This document shows positions 51,561 to 61,049 of a DNA stretch of 64,000 bases, piece after piece (positions within the stretch are counted from its first letter, which is position 1; the number at the start of each line of letters is the position of its first letter). A program made the position numbers and the translations under genes. Origin of the DNA: Methanomicrobiaceae archaeon. GTDB lineage: Archaea; Halobacteriota; Methanomicrobia; Methanomicrobiales; Methanomicrobiaceae. The stretch is from the NCBI GenBank assembly GCA_016926855.1, contig JAFGNT010000021.1, forward strand, positions 62,001 through 126,000. Reading direction: 5' to 3'. The notes below the pieces were generated by a model that was not told the origin of the DNA, ran no database searches, and worked only from the letters and a program-made list of their open reading frames with translations.

Positions 51561-53673
51561 CTCAGACTTCGAACAGTTTGCTGAAAGTTTTCATCAGGAC
51601 ATTATTTCATACTCACGTGACGCTGATACAGAATCGTTCACCGAAGATCAGTTCACCGAACTGATGCTGGAGTATATGGCTGACGCAGGTGAAATCGATG
51701 ACCGCGAAAAATGTTCCCATCAGTCCCGTGGTATCAAGGTTAACGGTTATGCCTTAAGTAATGATAATGAGAATCTGGATCTTTTTGTCTCAATTTATAA
51801 AGGCGAATGTCCGCCCACAAAGGTTTCGAAGACCGAGATTTCCACTCAGATCAAGCGGCTCAGGACTTTTTTTGACAGAGCATTACGCAGGGATTATTCA
51901 ACGCTTGAAGACTCATCCCCTGCATTTGATCTGGCTGACAAGATATACCAGTCCCGGAATGACCTCAGCCTGATTCGACTATTTGTACTGACCGATGGTA
52001 TTGCAAACGTTGACGTAATTAAAGATGATATCGCCGGCCCCTATAGGATCTCACATCATGTCTGGGATATACAGAGGCTCTACCGGTTGCGGAGTTCCGG
52101 CAGTCGGCCAGAGCCGATAGAGATCGATTTTGAAGGTGAATTCGGGAGATCGGTTCCCTCCCTCCCGATGCCGGATGAAAATTCGGTTTATTCCAGTTAT
52201 CTATTCATCCTCTCCGGTGACACTCTTGCGGATCTGTACGGTAAATTCGGACCCAGACTTCTTGAAAGGAATGTACGCGCCTATCTCCAGATGCGTGGTG
52301 GCGTCAACAAGGGTATTCGGGATACAATCATCAATGAACCTCATATGTTTCTTGCCTATAACAACGGCATCTCTACGACAGCCAAAAATATCGAACTGAT
52401 TGATTTACCCAATGGAATCCTTGCAATACGCCGTATCTGTGATTTTCAGATAGTTAATGGTGGTCAGACAACAGCATCTATCTATCACACTCGCACGAAA
52501 GACAAACAGAATGTTTCCCGTGTCTATGTTCAGGTCAAGCTGACTGTGCTGAAAAATCCGGATAATGTCGACTCAATCGTTCCGAAGATATCCGAATGCG
52601 CCAACAGCCAGAACAAGATTAATGCTGCCGATTTCACCTCCAATGATCCCTTTCATATCCACATCCAGAAGATCTCCCGTTCACTATGGGCTCCGGCAAA
52701 GCGGGGGAGCCAGCAGGAGACCCATTGGTATTATGAGCGGGTACGCGGGCAGTATCAGGATGATAAAGGGCGTGAGAAAACACCAAAACAGAGAAAAATA
52801 TTTGGTGAAAGGAACCCGACAGGGCAGCGGTTTACCAAGACCGATCTCGCCAAGTTTGAGAACTCATGGGATCTGCTCCCACATATCGTCAGCCTCGGAG
52901 CAGAGAAGAACTACCGTGAGTTCATCGACCAATACCGTAACCTCGGGGAATTCGAGCCCGATGCCGATTATTACCGTCTTCTTATTGCGAAAGCAATTCT
53001 ATTCAGACGAACGGATAAGATTGTCCAGAGCCTGAAGTTCGGCGGCTATAAGGCAAATATCGTTACCTACACGATAGCCCTTCTGTCACTACATACAAAG
53101 CAACGTATTAATCTCGAACGGATCTGGAAGGAACAGGCACTATCGCAGGCTCTTGAAGAGACAATTATCAATCTCTCAAGGATTGTACAGGCTCATATCA
53201 CTAGCCCGCCGGGAGGAAAGAACATCACAGAATGGTGTAAGAAGGAGGATTGCTGGAAATCGCTGCAAATCACGGAGATTGAACTGCCGGATGCGCTGAC
53301 TGCAGAACTGGTCGATGAAAACGCTGTCAGAGCGCGTGATATCAGGGCCAGACAGAAAGCAGGGATTATCCCGGAAACTGATGATGAACAGGTAGCGGAT
53401 TCGTCGGGAGGATCGGATGCCGGAAGTCAGACATCCCTATCTGAAAATGACCAGTACATCCGGAATCTCACTCCTCAAAAATGGCTGAAAATTATCCGGG
53501 AGGCAACTGAGGCAGATATGTTTGCTCCGAAGCAGATTTCACTTCTCAGGCGGATGCAGAAGCTGTCAGGTAGAAAAATAAAACCGAATACGTATCAACT
53601 TGAGGGGACCCGGGAAATCCTGTTGGCTCTGGCAGAAGAGCACCGATATAGCACAGATGAAGCTGAAAACTGA
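51553..53673 (+). CDS. AIPR (abortive infection phage resistance)-family protein
   Basis: FLAYNNGISTTAKNIE, IVNGGQTTASIYHTR, ECANSQNKINAADFTSNDPFH; start overlaps the preceding stop. Confidence 0.92.
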   Translation: MSDSDFEQFAESFHQDIISYSRDADTESFTEDQFTELMLEYMADAGEIDDREKCSHQSRGIKVNGYALSNDNENLDLFVSIYKGECPPTKVSKTEISTQIKRLRTFFDRALRRDYSTLEDSSPAFDLADKIYQSRNDLSLIRLFVLTDGIANVDVIKDDIAGPYRISHHVWDIQRLYRLRSSGSRPEPIEIDFEGEFGRSVPSLPMPDENSVYSSYLFILSGDTLADLYGKFGPRLLERNVRAYLQMRGGVNKGIRDTIINEPHMFLAYNNGISTTAKNIELIDLPNGILAIRRICDFQIVNGGQTTASIYHTRTKDKQNVSRVYVQVKLTVLKNPDNVDSIVPKISECANSQNKINAADFTSNDPFHIHIQKISRSLWAPAKRGSQQETHWYYERVRGQYQDDKGREKTPKQRKIFGERNPTGQRFTKTDLAKFENSWDLLPHIVSLGAEKNYREFIDQYRNLGEFEPDADYYRLLIAKAILFRRTDKIVQSLKFGGYKANIVTYTIALLSLHTKQRINLERIWKEQALSQALEETIINLSRIVQAHITSPPGGKNITEWCKKEDCWKSLQITEIELPDALTAELVDENAVRARDIRARQKAGIIPETDDEQVADSSGGSDAGSQTSLSENDQYIRNLTPQKWLKIIREATEADMFAPKQISLLRRMQKLSGRKIKPNTYQLEGTREILLALAEEHRYSTDEAEN

Positions 53674-53690
53674 GGCAGTATCTCCCATAT

Positions 53691-54110
53691 TCAGGATTCA
53701 AGAATCCGAACGATTTCTGCCACAACACTCTCAGGATCCTTCCTCACCCGGTGCTCCCAGAAACGTAGGACTTTCCATCCATCGGTCTCCAACTTCTGAT
53801 TTACGTCGTGATCCCGCTTAACATTTGCATCAATTTTATTCATCCAAAATTCTTTCCGGGTCTGAGGTTCCTGAAAACATTCTGGACATTTATGCCAAAA
53901 ACAGCCGTCGATAAAAATTGCTATCCGCTTTTTAATAAAAACAATATCTGGCTTCCCGGGGAGCTTGTAATGTACCCTGTAGCCCTGTATGCCTCGTGTA
54001 TAAAGCATCTTCCGGATCTTCAGCTCCGGGGAGGTGTCTTTACCCCGAATCCTAGACATGTTGTATTTTCGTTGTTCCTTGGTTAGAACATCTACCATTG
54101 TCCATTTCAA
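53691..54110 (-). CDS. vsr: Very-short-patch mismatch repair endonuclease Vsr
   Basis: RKYNMSRIRGKDTSPELKIRKMLY, GKPDIVFIKKRIAIFIDGCFWHKCP, WKVLRFWEH. Confidence 0.95.
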   Translation of the reverse strand: MKWTMVDVLTKEQRKYNMSRIRGKDTSPELKIRKMLYTRGIQGYRVHYKLPGKPDIVFIKKRIAIFIDGCFWHKCPECFQEPQTRKEFWMNKIDANVKRDHDVNQKLETDGWKVLRFWEHRVRKDPESVVAEIVRILES

Positions 54111-54291
54111 TTTAGTAGGATGAATATTATTGTTTTCCGTAGGTAATCATTTTAATTTTTTTTCGGCATCGTCAGTGAACCCCTTATTCTCATCAGTCAA
54201 TACTGAAGGCGGGATGGCAAGAGTTCCTATTCGCGCAGATACAGAGAAATATTTCTGCAAGATATCATCGATATGTGATGGTCAGCCAGGC

Positions 54292-54753
54292 CTACCCGGA
54301 CGTGAGGGAGTCGATATACCGGTAGAAATCGATCTTTCCCAGAAATCGTTCTACGGCCGGAATCCCTCCGTCACGATAGAGGCCGCCGATGATCGCTTTG
54401 AAGCATTCCGCAAGTGTTACGGAACCTTTCTTCTCCCAGTTCCGTTGATTCATCTCATTGCTGCTCCAGAGCACGGCCTCATCGAGCTTCAGGTAATCCC
54501 GTGAGATTTTCTGGAGGGTCTCGTTATTCCCGTATTTCATCCGTTTTTTATCATAATATTTGAGTTCGGAGTTTTCAGGGGTGAAAAAACGGGTAAAAAT
54601 GCAAAAATCAAGGACGGCACCTCCCAATATATCAAGCCCTTTCTGGTGTTTCATGCCGGGAGTGTCTTTTACTACCCGGTCTTTTCGCGTAATGCTCTGA
54701 AGATACAGTTCCTGATCGTTAAAAGAACGGGAAAGGATTTGATTGATATCCAT
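54292..54753 (-). CDS. RNase III-fold protein with apparently inactivated catalytic positions, no dsRBD
   Basis: KGLDILGGAVLDFCIFTRFF and NETLQKISRDYLKLDEAVLW...SVTLAECFKAIIGGLYRDGGIPAVERFLG align to RNase III signature regions. Confidence 0.65.
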   Translation of the reverse strand: MDINQILSRSFNDQELYLQSITRKDRVVKDTPGMKHQKGLDILGGAVLDFCIFTRFFTPENSELKYYDKKRMKYGNNETLQKISRDYLKLDEAVLWSSNEMNQRNWEKKGSVTLAECFKAIIGGLYRDGGIPAVERFLGKIDFYRYIDSLTSG

Positions 54754-54828
54754 ATGTAATCGACCTCCCTTTTTCTCTCCTGCCACTATCAAGATATCCC
54801 CGGGGGCGGCCTTGGTTACTTTCATCGG

Positions 54829-54940
54829 TTACCCGTCACTTTTTTCCAGGTACCTCTTGTACCACACAAACCATGGTGTGTCCAGGAATCCGATGATATT
54901 CTTGGCCACGATCTGGCCGATGATGAGGGGTAAAAGAGGG
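54829..54940 (-). pseudogene. C-terminal remnant of an integral membrane protein (possibly VUT/queuosine-precursor-transporter-like)
   Basis: Minus frame reads PLIIGQIVAKNIIGFLDTPWFVWYKRYLEKSDG*, with no intact upstream frame. Confidence 0.45.
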
Positions 54941-55231
54941 GCCGAGACAGCCTCACCCCTGGCCACTCGCTGCAAGCCTCACAAACTGGATGATGAAGTG
55001 GCCGGCAGTTGTGAAGAAACGGTTCGCCTTGCCAGCTCAGGCGATTGAGGGCCTAGGTGCGCCGGTCAACGCTTGAAGAAGGATGCGAAGCGGGGAAATA
55101 TAAACGAAGAGGAGGATTTTTGAAAGTGAGGGATTAAAAATGAAAATCGTGACCTTTATTTTCATTCGATTAATAAATAGTAGTAATAAGGTAATGATTC
55201 ATTCTTTGAAGATTTTGGATGTCGTGGTCTT

Positions 55232-58200
55232 ATGGTCGAGCTATCAGAAGAATTAGAAAAACTTCGTTTAAATTTACTAGATCAGACATTAAGAAATGGA
55301 TTGTTAAATTATCGTACTTCAAAAAGGCGGACCATAGAGATTGTTGATGAAAGTCTGAAAGAGTTATATGACATTCTTGTTCTTCAAGAAAAATCAATGC
55401 GGTTCAAAGCTACAAAACTCGAGAAAGAGGATGTTTCTGGGAAAACGGCACCTGAAGAAGAAAGCACAGCACCGAGAATCTGGCAAAAGAATGATCCATC
55501 TGAAAAAGAATCCGAGCTTTTTTTTGATAATTTTCTTAACACGCCCTATAATTTTGAAGACCTGAATAAACGTCTTTTTTATGCATATAACCAATCAAAA
55601 TCAATTTTCGAGGAACAGGGATACTCAGTACTCTATATAGCTCTCGGTTTTTTGGAATGGAAGGAATCGACTCTTTCTGGTAAATCAATGAAGGCACCAT
55701 TGATCCTCGTACCTATTGAACTTACAAGAACTGGTGAGAAGAGGATTTTTTCGCTTAAATGGACAGGCGACGACATTTATACAAATCTTACCCTTCAAGG
55801 AAAACTTGACGTTATCGGTGTTCGTCTTCCTGAATTTGAGATGCCGGAGGACAAATCAGGAATTGATGAATATTTTGAAGCCATTATTGACGCAATTGAT
55901 GAACAGAGTGAATGGAGAGTTCTTGATGAAAGCTCTGTTGATTTCTTCAATTTCCGAAAATTTGTAATGTATAAAGATCTGGACCCGGCAACATGGCCTA
56001 AAGGTGAATCGCCTGCGGATCATGACCTGATTCGGGACATTTTTGATCCACAACCCGCAGAACCGAATGATTACGTAATATCTGAGGATGAAGTGGATGA
56101 GAAAGTCAATCTGTTTACTTCATACAATATCCTTGATGCCGACTCTTCTCAGATTGCTGCAATTCAAGCTGTAATTGGAGGGAAAAACCTCGTAGTTCAG
56201 GGTCCTCCGGGAACCGGAAAGTCACAGACTATCGCGAATATCATTGCAGAGCTCCTAGCTATCGGGAAATCTGTGCTTTTTGTCAGTGAAAAAATGGCCG
56301 CACTTGAGGTTGTGAAATCTCGTCTGGATAAGTCGGATTTAGGGGATTTTTGTCTTGAATTGCATAGTCATAAAGCAAAAAAGACGGCAGTTCTTGAAGA
56401 ATTGCGAAGATCAATCAACTTAGAGAGCCCGTCAAAATATGAAAATGACCAAGAAATTCATGAACTAGAAGACCTAAAAAGGGAGTTAAATGCATACGTT
56501 ACCACAGTTCACACGCCGATTGGAAAACTCGGACTCTCACCGTTTGAATTATTTTCGTTAAAAGCAAAAACAGAGTCCCATTTTCAATATCATGGACGTC
56601 GTATGCAAAACATACGCATTCTCAACTCCGAATCATGCACCAAAGAACAATGGCTGAATACAATAGTTACTCTTAAAAATATTCAGGAAATTCTTACAAT
56701 TCTCGGATCAATAAACGATAATCCGTGGAGAGGATGTAATCCGGGAATGATTCTTCCTCCCGAAAGAAATCGTATCAATGACGACATTGATGAATCTCTT
56801 GCACAATATGAGATGTTACTTCGAAATTCTCAGGCTTTATACGAATGCAGCGGTATTATGCCTCCTGTTTCAGGGACGGACATTAATTCAAGATACGAAG
56901 CTGCAGAAAGAATTGCCAATGCGCCTCAAGTCACCGAAGAAATGCTGAAAACTTCTGAATGGGATAGAGAGTCACCCGCATATTTAGGTGAAATACTTAA
57001 TAAAATTGAGACATATAATTCTTTAAAACAAGAAATTATTAGAATTTTTAACGATTCAGTATTTGATGTTGATTTCCGTGAATTCATTGAAAAATATAAT
57101 CATTTGATGAAACGAGCCAGACAAGAATTTTCCTCATATTACGATTCGACACCAAATGATTTCGAAAGTATATATTCTCATCTCAAGTTTCTCGGGAGGC
57201 ACAAGTCATTAAAGTCCGCGATTATCTCCTTCGACGAACAAAGTCAGCATATATTTGGAAAATACTGGCTTGGTCCCAAGAGCAATCCGCAACAGCTGAA
57301 AGATTTTAAAGAGTTTTGCCTGAGATTTTACTATTTGTTGAAAAAAGACCTTGTTCCCCAAAATTCTGTAATATTCCTTGAAAATGGAATAAGTGCCAAT
57401 ATTTTAAAAAACATTGAAAATTCAGATGAAATAGCAGAGCTGATTCAGTATATTGAGCAATATCATCAATTGAAATGCAGTGTCAACGCAATATTCAATC
57501 CGACAATCCTGAATGAAGATATTGAAAATTTGCGTGAAGAATACAGCAAGCATTCAAAAAAGATTTTCAAAATAATCTCTTTCCGTTATAAAAATTTAAA
57601 ATCATTAATTACGCAATATTATCTTACCCCTCCAATAGATGATGCCCAAATTTTACAGGATCTCAATCAGGCTAATGAATTGAGCCGGATTCAACAGTTG
57701 ATCAAATCAAGGAATGAGGTGGGATTTGCTTATTTTGGTAATTACTGGAAAGGACCTGAATCGAATGTCCGGCAATTATCTGAGATAAGTGAATTGGCCA
57801 GATGCCTTACGGATGAGTTGAACAGAGGCAGAATTAAGGATACCATATTATCATTGATTTCTGAAGGAATTCCTGGAGAAATTCTGGGAAATTCATCTTG
57901 GGACACTCATATAGAGGAAATTGATACCGTTATTGCAAATCTTGCTGAATTTCAAGATCTCGATAAAATGATCAAATCAATATTCGACGGAGCAATTGAA
58001 AAAACTGATATTCATGAGTATCTTTTTGAATTCGATGACTATTCAAATGAAATAAAAGATACCGTTGCCCCTTACTATTGTGGTGAGGGGACATTCAACG
58101 TAGATATTGTAATCAGTTATCTCGAAGATGTGGCGAAGGCAAAAGAGATTGACAGTGATCTTAGAGAATCTCCCGAAGGATTACAATTATTTGGTGTACA

Positions 58201-60895
58201 TTGGAACGGCGTTAACTCAGATATAAATCTTCTCAAAGATTACTCTGAATGGATTGTGCATTTCAGGCATTTATTCAATTCTGGTGTTTTTTCAGAGTTA
58301 TCGATCCAAAAAATTGTTGAAGGAAATGCGCATAAAGATGTGCTTGATATCGAATGTCAAGTAGACAATTCAAGTAGGGAATTTCTGGAGTTAATTCGAA
58401 ATATCTCGGAATGCATCAATGCAAATCTTCTAGAGGTTTTTGGTGACGATATCGAGTCAGTGAAATATGAACTGCTGCATTCAAAGTTGATAGCATGGTC
58501 AGATTCAATATCCTTATTAGAAAAATGGGGCCTGTATCTAGACCGCCGGAAAAAAATTGACGCAACAATAGCCGCCCCACTTGGAAAATTGGTTGATGAA
58601 GAAGAAATAGAATTCATAGATATAATTCCAGCATTCGAAGGAAATTTTGCCGATGCGTTGTTGAGAGTTGCGTTTGTAAACACACCGTTACTTGCAACTT
58701 TTTTGAGGGAAATTCATGTACGAAAAATTGAAAAGTTCAGAGAATTGGATAAAAGGATCATTGAAGGTAATCGAAAGCGTCTTATTGTTAAGGCTTTTTC
58801 ATATAAACCCGAAATCATCACAGGTGTTTCTCGAAACTCTGAAGTTGGGATATTATTAGGAGAATTACACCGCAAACGGCGGATAATGCCTATCAGGAAG
58901 CTTATGCTCAAGGCAGGGAAGCTGATTCAAGGTATCAAACCCTGTTTCATGATGAGCCCATTATCAATCGCTCAATTCCTCGATCCCCATTCAATCGAGT
59001 TTGACGTAGTGCTTTTTGACGAGGCAAGTCAGGTCAGACCAGAAGATGCTCTTGGAGCAGCGTTAAGAGGGAAACAATTAGTCGTGATGGGAGATTCACG
59101 ACAGTTACCCCCAACTCGTTTCTTTGACGTTCTGGTCGATTCTCAAGAAGATGAGGAAGAGGAAACCGCACTTGCAGGTGATATGGAGAGTATTTTGAAT
59201 TTATGCAAGGGAAGCTTCATGACAAAGACTCTCCGCTGGCATTACCGTTCTCGTCATGAATCTCTGATTGCGGTATCAAATCAGGAATTCTATGATAACC
59301 GTTTGTATGTATATCCCTCCCCTATGCATGATTCTCCGGAGTTGGGGCTTAAATTTGTCCATCTCCCAGAAGCAGTATATGATCGTGGAAAGAGCGGGGT
59401 AAATCGCATTGAGGCCCAGAGAGTTGCACGAATGGCCGTGGAGCATTTCAAAAAATATCCGAGGAAAACACTAGGTATTGGCACATTTAATGTAAAACAA
59501 CAAGAAGCTATTCTGGAAGAAATCGAGGTATTAGTTAATCAGGATCCCGTCATTGAGCAGTTCTTTAAAAATGATGCTGGTGAAGACTTCTTTGTCAAAA
59601 ACATCGAAACGATACAGGGCGATGAGCGTGATGTCATCATTGTGAGTGTCGGGTTTGGATTTGATAGGCATGGAAAATTATCGAAGAATTTTGGCCCCAT
59701 AAACCAAGACGGAGGGGAGCGGAGACTCAACGTTCTGATGACTCGCGCAAGAGAGAAATGTGTGATTGTCGCGAATTTCACCGCAAGAGATTTGCAGATT
59801 GATTCTCATGCTCCGTTTGGTTTGAGGTCGCTGAAAGTATTCCTGGAATTTGCTGAGAGTGGTACTCTTACAACAATAGAGCGACCACTCGAAGATACAG
59901 AATCTCCGTTTGAAGAGGCTGTATATGAGTTCCTGCGGGATTCAGGTTATGAGGTACACAAACAGGTTGGTTGCGCGGGCTATCGAATTGATCTTGCGGT
60001 TGTCGACCCTGCGCAAGCCGGACAGTATATCATTGGAATTGAATGTGATGGTGCTCAATATCACGCTTCGAAGGTGGCACGCGATCGCGACAGGCTCCGA
60101 CAGGATGTTCTCGAAGGCCTTGGGTGGACAATATACAGAGTATGGTCAACAGACTGGTATCGTAATCGGCACGGTGCAAAGGAGGCACTCCTCAAAGCGG
60201 TGGAAAGAGCTAAATCGGCCGCAAAAAATGGATTTGTATATGAAAAACAAGACATTTCTGACATAATAGAAACAACGGTTGAAGATGATAGCGAAGAAGA
60301 AATTCAAGCGATTGAAAAAGAAACCATTCTTCCTTCTCTTGAAGACCTTGTAAGAGAATATGAATATTATACATCATTAGATCTGCCTCATTCTCCCGAT
60401 TTGACAGGTATTAATGATACTCGCCTTATTAAGGCAGTCGTATCCTTAGTTGAACATGAGGGTCCAATCCACAGGGAAGCAGTAATACAAAGGATATGCG
60501 ATAATTGCGGAGTAAAACGAATCGGGAAAAGAATAAGAGAACTTGTCGATCATATGATTGAAAATGCACTTGATCGAGGGAGAATTCTTTCAAAGGGTAA
60601 TTTCTTATGGCCACCGGGCATGGAAAGATGCAGATCAATCCTCCGAAAAAGGACGAATGGGGAAACGCTTAACATTGATTGGATATCTCCTGAAGAAATT
60701 GCTGAGGCGATAATCTTTATCTTGGAACATCAGCATTCGACCCAGATGGAAGATCTCATAACACAAACCTCTAGAATTCTTGGTTTTAAGAAAACCCGAA
60801 AGAATGTTCAAAGTTCGATAAAAAAGCAGATCCATAAGATGCTAAGGAAACATGAGTTGCATAAATTGCCAAACGGAATGCTGAATATCAAATAG
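55232..60895 (+). CDS. Giant DUF4011 - SF1 helicase - Vsr-like (MTES_1575) REase - DUF3320 defence protein (Hhe-like)
   Basis: GPPGTGKSQTIANIIAELL, FDEASQVRPEDALGAALRGKQLVVMGDSRQLPPT, RRLNVLMTRAREKCVIVAN, C-terminal YRIDLAVVDPAQAGQYIIGIECDGAQYHASKVARDRDRLRQDVLEGLGWTIYRVWSTDWYRN. Confidence 0.92.
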   Translation: MVELSEELEKLRLNLLDQTLRNGLLNYRTSKRRTIEIVDESLKELYDILVLQEKSMRFKATKLEKEDVSGKTAPEEESTAPRIWQKNDPSEKESELFFDNFLNTPYNFEDLNKRLFYAYNQSKSIFEEQGYSVLYIALGFLEWKESTLSGKSMKAPLILVPIELTRTGEKRIFSLKWTGDDIYTNLTLQGKLDVIGVRLPEFEMPEDKSGIDEYFEAIIDAIDEQSEWRVLDESSVDFFNFRKFVMYKDLDPATWPKGESPADHDLIRDIFDPQPAEPNDYVISEDEVDEKVNLFTSYNILDADSSQIAAIQAVIGGKNLVVQGPPGTGKSQTIANIIAELLAIGKSVLFVSEKMAALEVVKSRLDKSDLGDFCLELHSHKAKKTAVLEELRRSINLESPSKYENDQEIHELEDLKRELNAYVTTVHTPIGKLGLSPFELFSLKAKTESHFQYHGRRMQNIRILNSESCTKEQWLNTIVTLKNIQEILTILGSINDNPWRGCNPGMILPPERNRINDDIDESLAQYEMLLRNSQALYECSGIMPPVSGTDINSRYEAAERIANAPQVTEEMLKTSEWDRESPAYLGEILNKIETYNSLKQEIIRIFNDSVFDVDFREFIEKYNHLMKRARQEFSSYYDSTPNDFESIYSHLKFLGRHKSLKSAIISFDEQSQHIFGKYWLGPKSNPQQLKDFKEFCLRFYYLLKKDLVPQNSVIFLENGISANILKNIENSDEIAELIQYIEQYHQLKCSVNAIFNPTILNEDIENLREEYSKHSKKIFKIISFRYKNLKSLITQYYLTPPIDDAQILQDLNQANELSRIQQLIKSRNEVGFAYFGNYWKGPESNVRQLSEISELARCLTDELNRGRIKDTILSLISEGIPGEILGNSSWDTHIEEIDTVIANLAEFQDLDKMIKSIFDGAIEKTDIHEYLFEFDDYSNEIKDTVAPYYCGEGTFNVDIVISYLEDVAKAKEIDSDLRESPEGLQLFGVHWNGVNSDINLLKDYSEWIVHFRHLFNSGVFSELSIQKIVEGNAHKDVLDIECQVDNSSREFLELIRNISECINANLLEVFGDDIESVKYELLHSKLIAWSDSISLLEKWGLYLDRRKKIDATIAAPLGKLVDEEEIEFIDIIPAFEGNFADALLRVAFVNTPLLATFLREIHVRKIEKFRELDKRIIEGNRKRLIVKAFSYKPEIITGVSRNSEVGILLGELHRKRRIMPIRKLMLKAGKLIQGIKPCFMMSPLSIAQFLDPHSIEFDVVLFDEASQVRPEDALGAALRGKQLVVMGDSRQLPPTRFFDVLVDSQEDEEEETALAGDMESILNLCKGSFMTKTLRWHYRSRHESLIAVSNQEFYDNRLYVYPSPMHDSPELGLKFVHLPEAVYDRGKSGVNRIEAQRVARMAVEHFKKYPRKTLGIGTFNVKQQEAILEEIEVLVNQDPVIEQFFKNDAGEDFFVKNIETIQGDERDVIIVSVGFGFDRHGKLSKNFGPINQDGGERRLNVLMTRAREKCVIVANFTARDLQIDSHAPFGLRSLKVFLEFAESGTLTTIERPLEDTESPFEEAVYEFLRDSGYEVHKQVGCAGYRIDLAVVDPAQAGQYIIGIECDGAQYHASKVARDRDRLRQDVLEGLGWTIYRVWSTDWYRNRHGAKEALLKAVERAKSAAKNGFVYEKQDISDIIETTVEDDSEEEIQAIEKETILPSLEDLVREYEYYTSLDLPHSPDLTGINDTRLIKAVVSLVEHEGPIHREAVIQRICDNCGVKRIGKRIRELVDHMIENALDRGRILSKGNFLWPPGMERCRSILRKRTNGETLNIDWISPEEIAEAIIFILEHQHSTQMEDLITQTSRILGFKKTRKNVQSSIKKQIHKMLRKHELHKLPNGMLNIK

Positions 60896-61049
60896 CTCAG
60901 CTGCACCTCCTGAGGCTTTCCTTGGTGTAACAGAGTGCTTAAACAATTTGATAGGATGTAGACACTGTGAAAGAGCGATTCCTTCCTCAAGCAAAGTTGG
61001 TGAAATCTTACGCAATTACCTTAATGTAAGGGAAAAAAATTACTCAGTT

